Shown here: piece by piece, positions 44,384 to 53,115 of the stretch | How the letters are laid out: the number at the start of each line of letters is the position of its first letter | Numbering within the stretch: the stretch's first letter is position 1 | Assembly (NCBI RefSeq): GCF_000276805.1 | Contig: NZ_AKXQ01000012.1 | Location: 1-64,000, forward strand | Origin: Moritella dasanensis ArB 0140 | GTDB lineage: Bacteria; Pseudomonadota; Gammaproteobacteria; Enterobacterales; Moritellaceae | Length of the DNA: 64,000 nt | Reading direction: 5' to 3' | The notes under the pieces: model-generated | Told to the model about the DNA's origin: nothing | The model's database searches: none | Seen by the model: the letters and a program-made list of their open reading frames with translations, nothing else | Translations under genes and position numbers: made by a program

Positions 44384-45673
44384 TTGTTTGATCGCCATGA
44401 AGCTGGTGAACGTGCCATATTAGTACACGTTAACTTTAATGATGAAGATAACCGAGAAGACCTGCATGAATTAGAAATGTTGGTTTCTTCTGCCGGTGTC
44501 GATTCGTTATCTGTCGTAACTGGTGCACGTTCAAGACCACACCCTAAATATTTTGTTGGTTCAGGTAAAGCGGAAGAAATTGCTGAAGCTGTAAAGCTTT
44601 ACAATGCTGATATTGTTATTTTTAATCATGCCTTAGCACCACGTCAAGAACGTAACTTAGAAGCGTTAATTGAATGTCGTGTAGTTGACCGTACTGGTTT
44701 GATTTTAGATATATTTTCGCAACGTGCCCGTACTCATGAAGGTAAATTACAAGTTGAATTAGCGCAACTGCGCCATATGTCGACCCGATTAATTCGTGGT
44801 TGGACGCATTTAGAACGCCAAAAAGGCGGTATCGGTATGCGTGGCCCAGGTGAAACTCAGCTGGAAACAGATCGTCGTTTATTACGCGTTCGTATGGACA
44901 GTATTTTACGTCGTTTAGGTAAAGTTGTAACCAAGCGTGACCAAGGTCGTCGCATGCGCAAGCGTCGTGAAATACCGACAATTTCGTTAGTGGGTTATAC
45001 TAATGCTGGTAAATCAACGCTGTTTAATCGTTTAACTAATTCTGAAGTGTATGCGGCAGACCAATTGTTCGCGACGTTAGATCCTACATTGCGCCGTATT
45101 GCGGTTGCTGATGTCGGTGAAGTGGTGTTAGCGGATACCGTTGGTTTTATTCGTCATTTACCGCACGATTTAGTTGCCGCTTTTAAGGCGACTTTAACGG
45201 AAACACGAGAAGCAGATCTACTTTTACATGTAATTGATTGTGCAGATGAAAATATGCGCGGTAATATCATTGAAGTAAATTCGGTATTAACAGAGATCGA
45301 TGCGGGTGAAGTACCCGTATTGATGGTATATAACAAAGTTGATAAGCTTGATGATGGTCGTTGTCGTATTGATTATGATGACGAAGGTAAGCCTGTTAAC
45401 GTATGGTTATCAGCAATGTCAGGCGAAGGTACAGAGTTTTTATATCAAGCATTGAGGGAGTTACTGGCAAGTACCATGAAAGTGGTCAAGTTACAGTTAC
45501 CGGCAATGCAGGGTAATATCGTAAGTCATCTATATAATCTCGATTGTATTGAACATGAAGCGTTTGCTGAAAATGGTGACTGGCTACTCGACATTAGAAT
45601 GACTATGATTGATTGGCAACGTTTGAAAAAACACAAATGTAATAACATTGAAGACTTCATCCTTCAGCATTAG
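44384..45673 (+). CDS. hflX: Ribosome-splitting GTPase HflX
   Basis: A 429-residue GTPase that splits stalled or hibernating 70S ribosomes. N-terminal HflX domain, then GTPase domain with G1 GYTNAGKST, G3 DTVGF and G4 NKVD; RGPGETQLETDRR is the subfamily signature. Start decision: GTG at 44378 sits 2 bases after GGGAG, too close; the TTG at 44384 is 8 bases after it and gives LFDRHEAGERA, matching the E. coli N-terminus MFDRYDAGE. The initiator would be TTG. Confidence 0.94.
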   Translation: MFDRHEAGERAILVHVNFNDEDNREDLHELEMLVSSAGVDSLSVVTGARSRPHPKYFVGSGKAEEIAEAVKLYNADIVIFNHALAPRQERNLEALIECRVVDRTGLILDIFSQRARTHEGKLQVELAQLRHMSTRLIRGWTHLERQKGGIGMRGPGETQLETDRRLLRVRMDSILRRLGKVVTKRDQGRRMRKRREIPTISLVGYTNAGKSTLFNRLTNSEVYAADQLFATLDPTLRRIAVADVGEVVLADTVGFIRHLPHDLVAAFKATLTETREADLLLHVIDCADENMRGNIIEVNSVLTEIDAGEVPVLMVYNKVDKLDDGRCRIDYDDEGKPVNVWLSAMSGEGTEFLYQALRELLASTMKVVKLQLPAMQGNIVSHLYNLDCIEHEAFAENGDWLLDIRMTMIDWQRLKKHKCNNIEDFILQH

Positions 45674-45722
45674 GCTGATATAATTAATATTTTCCCGAAA
45701 CTATCTGGTAATGGAGATGCAA

Positions 45723-46886
45723 ATGGCTTGGAATGAGCCCGGAAATGGCGGTAATAAAGATCGCGACCCTTGGGGACAAAAAGGGAAAGAGCAGGGACCC
45801 CCTGATCTTGACGAAGTATTTAAAAAGCTAACCAGCAAATTCGGTGGCGGCAACGGCGGTAAGTTTTCTGGAGGCGCTAACTTTAATAAAGTAGGTGTTT
45901 CTCTGGTACTTGGTGTACTTGCAGTTATCTGGGTAGTCAGTGGTTTCTATACGATCAAAGAAGCTGAACGTGGCGTAGTATTACGTTTCGGTCAATATTC
46001 TCAAACAGTTGAACCGGGTTTATCTTGGTTACCAACGTTTGTTGATCGCGTGATCCCGGTTGACATAAAGAGTATTCGCTCTATGCCTGCGTCTGGTTCA
46101 ATGTTAACTAAAGATGAAAACGTTGTTGATGTAAAAATGGATATTCAATATCTGGTTATCAACCCACGTAATTATTTATTTAGTGTAACAAATCCGGATG
46201 ATAGCTTACATCAAGCTATCGACAGTGCATTACGTTTTGTTGTCGGTCATACGACAATGGATGACGTGATCACGACGGGTCGTGAAGTGGTTCGCCAAAG
46301 TACGCGTGAAAACATTGAAACGATTATTGATGCTTACGACATGGGTATTCAACTTGTTGACGTCAACTTCTTGTCTGCACGTCCACCGGAAGCAGTTAAA
46401 GATGCATTCGATGATGCGATTGCAGCACAAGAAGATGAACAACGTTATATTCGTGAAGCTGAAGCGTATGCACGTGCAATTGAACCATCTGCACGTGGTC
46501 AAGTGAAACGTATTGAGCAAGAAGCTGAAGCTTATCAACAACAAGTTTCGCTAAAAGCACAAGGTGAAGTGGCACGTTTCGAAAGTCTATTGCCACAGTA
46601 TAACCTTGCGCCTGAAGTAACGCGTCAACGTTTATATCTTGAAACAATGGAAGAGGTTTATTCAAATACAACGAAAGTTGTGGTTGATACTAAAGGTACT
46701 GGCAACATGCTTTATCTACCATTAGATAAAATCATGAGCGCTAACGCGACTGATACTAAACCGGTTCGTTCGGAAAACTCAGTATCAGCACCGCAACAAC
46801 CAGCGAAATCTAATAACCGTTATCAGTATCCAGATACGAATAATACTAATGTTCGTCCTGATCGTTATAACACAGGGAGAAACTAA
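45723..46886 (+). CDS. hflK: FtsH modulator HflK
   Basis: A 387-residue inner-membrane SPFH/prohibitin-family protein that, with HflC, forms a cage around the protease FtsH. A glycine-rich N-terminus (AWNEPGNGGNKDRDPWGQ, QGPPDLDEVFKKL) precedes one transmembrane helix (about 55-77), the periplasmic SPFH domain (about 80-290) and a Pro/Asn-rich C-terminus. I use the third of three in-frame ATGs, which has GGAG 6 bases upstream and gives the MAWN start of E. coli. Confidence 0.95.
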   Translation: MAWNEPGNGGNKDRDPWGQKGKEQGPPDLDEVFKKLTSKFGGGNGGKFSGGANFNKVGVSLVLGVLAVIWVVSGFYTIKEAERGVVLRFGQYSQTVEPGLSWLPTFVDRVIPVDIKSIRSMPASGSMLTKDENVVDVKMDIQYLVINPRNYLFSVTNPDDSLHQAIDSALRFVVGHTTMDDVITTGREVVRQSTRENIETIIDAYDMGIQLVDVNFLSARPPEAVKDAFDDAIAAQEDEQRYIREAEAYARAIEPSARGQVKRIEQEAEAYQQQVSLKAQGEVARFESLLPQYNLAPEVTRQRLYLETMEEVYSNTTKVVVDTKGTGNMLYLPLDKIMSANATDTKPVRSENSVSAPQQPAKSNNRYQYPDTNNTNVRPDRYNTGRN

Positions 46887-46889
46887 GCT

Positions 46890-47765
46890 ATGAATCAATT
46901 AAAAGCAGTTATTTTAGTACTTGTGCTATTACTTGGTTTTTCGTCTTTCTTTGTGGTAAACGAAGGTCAACGTGCGTTAGTTGTACGTTTTGGTAAAGTA
47001 CTTAAAACCGGTGAAGAAGCGAAGGTTTACCTTCCAGGTCTAAACTTTAAAGTACCATTTATCGATTCAATTCGAGTGTTAAGCTCACGCTTACAAACGC
47101 TTGATGGCCTTGCTGACCGTTTCGTTACGTCTGAAAAGAAAGATTTAATTATCGATTCTTACGTGAAATGGCGTATTGGAGACTTTGAGAAGTTTTACCT
47201 TGCAACCAATGGCGGTAATTTCTTACAAGCTGAGTCTTTGTTATCACGTAAAATTACCAATGGTCTACGTAATGAGATTGGTAATCGCACCATTAAAGAT
47301 ATCGTTTCTGGTGAACGTGGCGAAGTGATGGAAGATGCACTAAAACGTATGGCTCGTTCATCTGAGTTAGGTATTTTGGTTGAAGATGTTCGCATCAAGC
47401 AGATCAATTTACCTGAGGAAGTAAGTAACAGTATCTTCCAACGTATGAGTGCAGAGCGTCATGCTGTAGCGAAAGAACATCGTGCGCAAGGTTATGAGCA
47501 AGCTGAAATCATCAAAGCATCTGTTGACGCTAAAGTAACAGTAATGCTTGCTGATGCTAACCGTCAAGCACGTCAACTACGTGGTGAAGGTGATGCACGC
47601 GCAGCGAAGATTTATGCTGATTCATATAACAAAGATGTTGAATTTTATAACTTCTTACGTAGCTTACAAGCTTACACTAAGAGTTTTAGTAACAAATCTG
47701 ATGTATTAGTTATCTCTCCTGAGAGCGATTTCTTTGATTACATGAAAGGCGTTTCTTTAAAATAA
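46890..47765 (+). CDS. hflC: FtsH modulator HflC
   Basis: A 291-residue partner of HflK. One N-terminal signal anchor (about 4-23, LKAVILVLVLLLGFSSFFVV), then SPFH domain (NEGQRALVVRFGKV, LPGLNFKVPFIDSIRVL) and a long alpha-helical region rich in Ala/Glu/Arg (about 190-250). It starts 3 bases after the hflK stop, so the two are translationally linked in equal amounts. A strong terminator closes the operon. Confidence 0.95.
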   Translation: MNQLKAVILVLVLLLGFSSFFVVNEGQRALVVRFGKVLKTGEEAKVYLPGLNFKVPFIDSIRVLSSRLQTLDGLADRFVTSEKKDLIIDSYVKWRIGDFEKFYLATNGGNFLQAESLLSRKITNGLRNEIGNRTIKDIVSGERGEVMEDALKRMARSSELGILVEDVRIKQINLPEEVSNSIFQRMSAERHAVAKEHRAQGYEQAEIIKASVDAKVTVMLADANRQARQLRGEGDARAAKIYADSYNKDVEFYNFLRSLQAYTKSFSNKSDVLVISPESDFFDYMKGVSLK

Positions 47766-47787
47766 GCATTGTTTGTCAATGAATAAC

Positions 47788-47829
47788 AAAAAGGCCGCTG
47801 CAATCTTGGATTGCAGCGGCCTTTTTTTA
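47788..47829 (+). terminator. Strong terminator after hflC
   Basis: AAGGCCGCTGCAATC pairs perfectly with GATTGCAGCGGCCTT around TTG and is followed by T7. It is symmetric enough to serve fldB from the other side too. Confidence 0.92.
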
Positions 47830-47884
47830 TCTTGTTCACTTTTTATGATGCCATGTGTAACGGTTGTCGTGTCATTTTAAAAAG

Positions 47885-48406
47885 TTATGAGAAGTCTGCA
47901 GCAAGTTCTTCGAGTACTTGTAATGTCCAAGTCGCAATACGTTCATCAGTCTGATCGTATTGGCTGTCTTCATCTAGGGCGAGACCGAAAAATTGGCTTT
48001 CATCTTCCGTTAACGCTTTTGAGGCGACAAACTCATAACCTTGGTTTGGCCATTGGCCAATAAAGTGAATGCCCTTGCCTTGTAGCTCGTCAAATAACAT
48101 ACCCATCGCATCCAGATACCATTCGCTATAATTCACTTGATCGCCAAGACCAAATAGCGCGACTGTTTTACCTGCGAGGTTAATACCTGCAATATCAGAC
48201 CAAAGATCACCCCAGTCTTCTTGAAGTTCACCGTAATCCCAAGTAGAGATACCAAATATAACCACATCATAATTTTCTATATCAGCAAAACCATTGTCTT
48301 TTATGTCATGTAAGTCGACAAGTTCTGCACCTATTTCAGCTTGGATCTTTTCCGCCGCTATCGTGGTATAAAAAGTAGTGGAGCCGTAATATAAACCGAT
48401 TTTCAT
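47885..48406 (-). CDS. fldB: Flavodoxin FldB
   Basis: A 173-residue long-chain flavodoxin carrying one FMN as a low-potential electron carrier. The phosphate loop is GSTTFYTTIAA (about 8-18); FMN ring loops are STWDYGELQEDW (about 54-65) and GLGDQVNYSEWYLDAMG (about 87-103). Position beside xerD-dsbC-recJ-prfB-lysS, divergent, matches E. coli fldB rather than fldA. Confidence 0.93.
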   Translation of the reverse strand: MKIGLYYGSTTFYTTIAAEKIQAEIGAELVDLHDIKDNGFADIENYDVVIFGISTWDYGELQEDWGDLWSDIAGINLAGKTVALFGLGDQVNYSEWYLDAMGMLFDELQGKGIHFIGQWPNQGYEFVASKALTEDESQFFGLALDEDSQYDQTDERIATWTLQVLEELAADFS

Positions 48407-48588
48407 TATCTACATCCAAAGACTGAGTTGCTAACCATACTGGTGTTAACGTGGACTGAGCGATCTGTTGCTCATCGTTTGTACGTTGTTTATACGTCGT
48501 TTATGCATCTTCTATACATAGTAACATGAGATAATTGTACTATAATCCATGTTTATTTATACAGTGTTGTTATACTGGTTAAATAATC

Positions 48589-48678
48589 ATGGCAATTGTA
48601 ATCGTCATCATAATTATAAACACTATAGTCATTGTAATAGTAAACATCATCACAATACTAATCGTAATAGCAGCATAG
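48589..48678 (+). repeat. Low-complexity ATN/GTN stretch with an open hydrophobic frame
   Basis: From ATG 48589 to TAG 48676-48678, 29 codons are almost all Ile and Val (MAIVIVIIIINTIVIVIVNI, then ITILIVIAA), ending 9 bases before the xerD start. The reverse strand also has an open hydrophobic frame because of the period-3 composition, and no ribosome site precedes the ATG. A real toxin-like membrane peptide or leader peptide is possible but not favoured. Confidence 0.4.
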
Positions 48679-48687
48679 GGCACACGC

Positions 48688-49578
48688 TTGGAAAAGATTG
48701 AAATAATAGAACAGTTTTTAGATGTTATGTGGCATGAGCGCGGATTGTCAGATAATACCTTGCTGTCTTACCGTAATGACTTAAACCAATATCATCACTG
48801 GCTAGAGCAACATAAACAGCAATTATTAACGGTAGATCGCCTTGAGATCCAAGCGTTCATGGCTAGCCGTTTTGATTTAGGTTACAAAGCCAGTAGTACC
48901 GCGCGTCAGTTAAGTGCTATTCGTCGCCTTTATCAATATTTCTATCGTGAACAGTTACGTGATGATGATCCAACTGCGCTGCTTATCAGTCCTAAATTAC
49001 CGCAGCGTTTACCGGGTAATTTATCGGAAGCAGAAGTCGAGGCATTACTCGGCGCACCGGAATTAGAAGACCCAATTCAGCTTCGCGATAAAGCCATGAT
49101 GGAACTCCTGTACGCCACCGGGTTGCGGGTATCTGAATTGGTTGGTTTGAGTATGGAGTCGGTGAGTTTACGCCAAGGGTTAGTTCGCGTCACGGGTAAG
49201 GGTGGTAAAGAACGTTTGGTTCCGATGGGCGAAGAAGCTGTCTATTGGATAGAACGCTTTATTGACGAGGCGCGTGCAACGTTACTGAAAGGGCTAACGT
49301 CTGATGTGGTATTTCCATCACGACGTGGCAACTTTATGACGAGGCAGACCTTCTGGCATCGCCTTAAGCATTATTCACAAGTGGCTGGGATCACAACGCA
49401 TTTATCTCCTCATACGTTACGCCATGCGTTTGCGACCCATTTGTTGAACTACGGCGCGGATTTACGTGTGGTGCAAATGTTACTTGGCCACAGCGATTTA
49501 TCCACCACACAAATTTATACTCATGTGGCCACGGCGCGATTAGAGCAGTTACACAGTGAACATCATCCACGGGCTTAA
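48688..49578 (+). CDS. xerD: Tyrosine recombinase XerD
   Basis: A 296-residue recombinase that resolves chromosome dimers at dif with XerC under FtsK control. SAM-like N-terminal core-binding domain (about 1-105), catalytic domain with Arg in ATGLRVSEL, Lys in TGKGGKERLVP, HxxR in SPHTLRHAFATH, His in LLGHSDLST and Tyr in TQIYTHVA. Start is TTG preceded by AGGG (7-base spacing). It heads the conserved xerD-dsbC-recJ group and is housekeeping, not an integron or island integrase. Confidence 0.96.
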   Translation: MEKIEIIEQFLDVMWHERGLSDNTLLSYRNDLNQYHHWLEQHKQQLLTVDRLEIQAFMASRFDLGYKASSTARQLSAIRRLYQYFYREQLRDDDPTALLISPKLPQRLPGNLSEAEVEALLGAPELEDPIQLRDKAMMELLYATGLRVSELVGLSMESVSLRQGLVRVTGKGGKERLVPMGEEAVYWIERFIDEARATLLKGLTSDVVFPSRRGNFMTRQTFWHRLKHYSQVAGITTHLSPHTLRHAFATHLLNYGADLRVVQMLLGHSDLSTTQIYTHVATARLEQLHSEHHPRA

Positions 49579-49687
49579 TTGCGCTGATGCTCACTATTGG
49601 TCAGGATTTAAGGCTAGTGATAAATAATTAATTCTGTTAATTTATCACTATAGATATCCATTAAGGATAACAGCGGAGACAAATCAG

Positions 49688-50521
49688 ATGTTAAAGAAAG
49701 TATTAATTACAGCAATTGCGGCAGGCCTTGTTGGCAGCTTTGTATTTGGGATAAATAGTGCACCGGAGCAAGTCGCACAAACACAAGCGTCAACAACACA
49801 AGATGTTGCAGTGCAGGCTGTTGCGGCTAAAACTGCAGGTGCTGATTTATCAGCTAAGCTATCACCTGAGCACCAAGATATTTCACGTTTACTTGCTGAA
49901 AAACTTAACTTTAAAGTATCAAGCGTGAGCGATAGTGTGCTCCCTGGATTATTTGAAGTAGTAACCGAACAAGGTATCTTCTACGTTAATGCTGATGCGT
50001 CTAACCTTATTCAAGGTTCACTTTATCAAGTGAGTGATGCCGGTGTTGTCGATCTGACTGAACAGGCGATGGGGAAAGTACGCAAACAAGCAATACAAGC
50101 GCTTGCGAGTGAAACGATAAATTACCCTGCTGAAAATGAAAAATACAGCATCACCGTATTCACCGATATTAACTGTGGTTATTGCCGTAAGTTACACAAT
50201 GAAGTAGCGCAGCTTAATAAAATGGGTGTTAGCGTTAAATATCTGGCTTTCCCACGTGGTGGCTTGAACTCTGCTACGTACCAAGACATGGCATCAATTT
50301 GGTGTGCTGAAGATAAAGCCGAAGCGATGAACAATGCTAAACGTGGTGGTAAAGTTGTACCTGAAATGTGTACGAACACGGTTGCAAAGCAATATGAGCT
50401 AGGTCGTCGCTTAGGCGTTACGGGAACACCTGCTATTGTATTTGATAATGGCCAGATGCAACCGGGTTATGTCCCTGCTGCCCAGCTTGTTGGTATTCTA
50501 GAAAAGATGGATAAATCTTGA
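49688..50521 (+). CDS. dsbC: Periplasmic disulfide isomerase DsbC
   Basis: A 277-residue periplasmic protein that rearranges wrong disulfides. Signal-like N-terminus (about 1-35) with an Ala/Gln/Thr-rich extension, dimerisation domain (about 55-125), thioredoxin-fold domain with CGYC active site in FTDINCGYCRKLH and a cis-Pro in VTGTPAIVF. A second Cys pair (WCAED and EMCTN) is structural as in E. coli. Its stop codon overlaps the recJ start by 4 bases (TTGA). Confidence 0.95.
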   Translation: MLKKVLITAIAAGLVGSFVFGINSAPEQVAQTQASTTQDVAVQAVAAKTAGADLSAKLSPEHQDISRLLAEKLNFKVSSVSDSVLPGLFEVVTEQGIFYVNADASNLIQGSLYQVSDAGVVDLTEQAMGKVRKQAIQALASETINYPAENEKYSITVFTDINCGYCRKLHNEVAQLNKMGVSVKYLAFPRGGLNSATYQDMASIWCAEDKAEAMNNAKRGGKVVPEMCTNTVAKQYELGRRLGVTGTPAIVFDNGQMQPGYVPAAQLVGILEKMDKS

Positions 50522-52248
50522 TAAAACAAATTAAACGTCGCGATAATTTCGATTGCGAGGGTATATCAACAGCGGTTCCTGCATTGCTACGCCAGATTTA
50601 TGCAAGTCGTGGTGTTACCTCTGATCAAGAACTGGATAAAGGCGCTAAAAATTTATTACGCCCTAATCAGCTTAAAGGTATCACCGCCGCGTGTGCGTTA
50701 TTGGTCGCTGCGTTAGAACAGAATCAACGCATCATAGTGGTGGGTGATTTTGATGCTGATGGCGCCACGAGTACGGCTTTATCGATACTGGCGTTTAAAA
50801 TGCTAGGTTACCGTAATGTTGATTTCTTAGTACCGAATCGCTTTGAATTTGGTTATGGTTTGAGTCCTGAAATTGTCGACCTTGCTGCCGCTAATGGCGC
50901 GCAAGTGATCATGACGGTGGATAACGGTATTTCCAGTATCGCCGGTGTTGCAGCGGCCAAAGCGCTGGGCATTAAAGTGCTCGTGACCGATCATCATCTA
51001 CCGGGTAACGAAGTACCAGATGCGGATGCCATTGTTAACCCCAATCAGCACGGTTGTACTTTCCCAAGTAAGAATTTGGCCGGTGTTGGTGTGGCCTTCT
51101 ATGTCATGTTGGCATTACGTGGTGCGCTACGTGAACAGAATTGGTTTGCCAAGCAAGGTTTAGTCGAACCTAATTTAGCTTGTCTATTAGATATCGTTGC
51201 ACTGGGCACCGTTGCTGACGTGGTGCCATTAGATGCCAACAACCGTATTTTAGTGCATCAAGGTTTACAACGTATTCGTGCGGACAAATGCCGTCCGGGT
51301 ATCAAAGCCTTAATTGAAATAGCTAACCGTACTCAAGCGCAGCTTTGCGCTAGCGATTTGGGGTTTGCGTTAGGACCAAGATTGAACGCAGCAGGGCGCT
51401 TAGATGACATGTCTGTGGGTGTTGCTACGCTGTTATGCGAAGATTTGAATAACGCCCGTCGCTTTGCTGGCGAACTTGATAGTCTTAATGAAGAACGTAA
51501 AGAAATTGAAAGTTCGATGCAGCAAGAAGCATTAGCGATCTTAAACAGTGTTGATTTTGCTGACGGACAAGTACCCTACGGTATCTGTCTCTTTCAAGAT
51601 GATTGGCACCAAGGTGTGGTTGGCTTGGTTGCATCGCGCATCAAAGAACGCTTTCACCGCCCTGTCATTGCTTTTGCTGATGCAGGTGAAGGTGAGATCA
51701 AAGGCTCGGCACGTTCGATTCCAGGTTTGCATTTACGCGACGTCTTAGAGTTACTCGATATCCGTAATCCAGGCATGATTTTGAAATATGGCGGTCATGC
51801 TATGGCGGCAGGTCTATCATTACGTCTGGATTGTTATGACGAGTTTGCTAAGCAGTTTAATAGCTTAGTGCAAGAATTGTTAACAGAAGAACAGTTAACA
51901 GGCGTGGTATTAAGTGATGGTGAATTGCCGAGTGCGGAATTGTCACTGCCAACGGCTGAGCTAATTAAAGAGGCGGCCCCTTGGGGGCAGATGTTCCCTG
52001 AACCGATCTTCGATGGCATTTTTAAATTACGTGAACAACGTCTTGTTGGTAAAAAGCATTTGAAAATGATGTTAGAACCGGAGTTAGGTGGACCACTTGT
52101 TGATGCGATTGCGTTTAATGTTGATTTAGACGTGTGGCCAGATGCGTCGGTACAGAAGATTGAACTAGCCTATAAACTTGATGTGAATGAGTTTCGTGGC
52201 AAGCGTAGCCTGCAGTTTATGGTTGAGCATTTATTGCCATTACGTTGA
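50518..52248 (+). CDS. recJ: Single-strand DNA exonuclease RecJ
   Basis: A 576-residue DHH-family 5'-3' exonuclease used in RecF-pathway recombination and mismatch repair. Motifs: GDFDADGATSTAL (I), MTVDNGIS (II), VLVTDHHLPG (III, DHH) and LGTVADVVPLDANN (IV), then the DHHA1 domain with GEGEIKGSARSIPG and KYGGHAMAAGLSL, and the C-terminal OB fold. TTG start inside the dsbC stop region means translational coupling. Confidence 0.95.
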   Translation: MIKQIKRRDNFDCEGISTAVPALLRQIYASRGVTSDQELDKGAKNLLRPNQLKGITAACALLVAALEQNQRIIVVGDFDADGATSTALSILAFKMLGYRNVDFLVPNRFEFGYGLSPEIVDLAAANGAQVIMTVDNGISSIAGVAAAKALGIKVLVTDHHLPGNEVPDADAIVNPNQHGCTFPSKNLAGVGVAFYVMLALRGALREQNWFAKQGLVEPNLACLLDIVALGTVADVVPLDANNRILVHQGLQRIRADKCRPGIKALIEIANRTQAQLCASDLGFALGPRLNAAGRLDDMSVGVATLLCEDLNNARRFAGELDSLNEERKEIESSMQQEALAILNSVDFADGQVPYGICLFQDDWHQGVVGLVASRIKERFHRPVIAFADAGEGEIKGSARSIPGLHLRDVLELLDIRNPGMILKYGGHAMAAGLSLRLDCYDEFAKQFNSLVQELLTEEQLTGVVLSDGELPSAELSLPTAELIKEAAPWGQMFPEPIFDGIFKLREQRLVGKKHLKMMLEPELGGPLVDAIAFNVDLDVWPDASVQKIELAYKLDVNEFRGKRSLQFMVEHLLPLR

Positions 52249-52387
52249 TAAAGTATTTCGTCATAAAATAACGATAGTTTTAAGCGATTGAAGTGTTAGT
52301 TTTAATCGTCTTTAGCTATTTGTCGTTTGCCGTTATAGTTATTACCTCTTCTACAGCAATCCTGCTTTAAGATAAGGATATAGACCT

Positions 52388-52801
52388 ATGACTATGCAAC
52401 GCGTAATGAATGAAATGAAAATTAATGCTCCGAGCATCCCATGTGGTACGTCACTGGTCGCTGTGGTTGATTTGTTTGCTAAACATCAGATTAATGCAAT
52501 GCCAGTGGTTAACGCAGAAAATGAAGTCATCGGTTTTGTGTCGGAATCAGATTGCATGAAAGCACTGATTAATGGCAGTTACCACTGTGATAAACCGGCT
52601 ATCGTCAACGATGTGATGAGTAAGAATATTGTCAGCGTATCACCACAAACAACTATCTTTGATGTTGCACTGGGTATGACAAAAGACAATGTCAGTGTTT
52701 ACCCTGTGATTGAAGAGGGTAAGTTGGTCGGTATTATTCGCCGCCGTGATGTTTTGCAGGTATTAGCTCAAAATCATAATCAATGTGGTCAAATTAGCTA
52801 A
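52388..52801 (+). CDS. Two-CBS-domain protein
   Basis: A 137-residue stand-alone CBS pair (about 5-62: AVVDLFAKHQINAMPVVNAE then GFVSESDCMKAL; about 72-130: IFDVALGMTKDNVSVYPVIE then GIIRRRDVLQVL). Such modules bind adenosine nucleotides and regulate partner proteins; no partner can be named. Ribosome site AAGGATA precedes the ATG. It lies between recJ and prfB where E. coli has no gene, apparently with its own promoter in the 139-base gap. Confidence 0.82.
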   Translation: MTMQRVMNEMKINAPSIPCGTSLVAVVDLFAKHQINAMPVVNAENEVIGFVSESDCMKALINGSYHCDKPAIVNDVMSKNIVSVSPQTTIFDVALGMTKDNVSVYPVIEEGKLVGIIRRRDVLQVLAQNHNQCGQIS

Positions 52802-52822
52802 CCTCGATTTACTCCTTATTCT

Positions 52823-52851
52823 AAGCCATGCTCAAGTAGCGTGGCTTTTTG
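52823..52851 (+). terminator. Intrinsic terminator after the CBS gene
   Basis: AAGCCATGC pairs with GCGTGGCTT (one G-U) around 7 bases, followed by T5. Confidence 0.82.
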
Positions 52852-53000
52852 CTATTTTATTTCGTCATATTTTCCGCAGTTTTTGTTTATTCCCATTTAT
52901 TTGCTCATATTATCGATTAATTTGCTATTTTATTAATCTTACCCTGTTTATCCGCTAGTGAATTCGGTAAAATTTGCTGTTGTATAAAATCCCATAGTTA

Positions 53001-53099
53001 GAACAATATACTTAGCAGAATGTTGAGTTCAATATCCTCGTTCGATATTCGCCACATAATGCTAGGTACAATATCTTTAGCAAAATGCTGAATACAATT
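53001..53099 (+). repeat. Imperfect 34-bp direct repeat upstream of prfB
   Basis: Copies at 53001-53034 and 53066-53099 share ACAATAT, TTAGCA, AATG and TGA blocks in register, offset by 65 bases, ending 16 bases before the prfB ATG. The function is unknown. Confidence 0.5.
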
Positions 53100-53115
53100 A
53101 AAATAGAGCAAAATC

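Larger units (their letters stand above)
52802..53115. other. Intergenic region before prfB
   Basis: 314 bases: the terminator of the CBS gene, then AT-rich sequence, then an imperfect 34-base direct repeat (53001-53034 and 53066-53099) directly upstream of prfB. No ORF. Confidence 0.55.

Noticed and set aside
46230-46671. Long minus-strand frames inside hflK
   Set aside because: They mirror the codon pattern of hflK; the His/Leu/Gln-rich translations are typical shadow products.
48688-49578. Tyrosine recombinase as a mark of a mobile element
   Set aside because: Sequence and neighbours (fldB, dsbC, recJ, prfB) identify housekeeping XerD.
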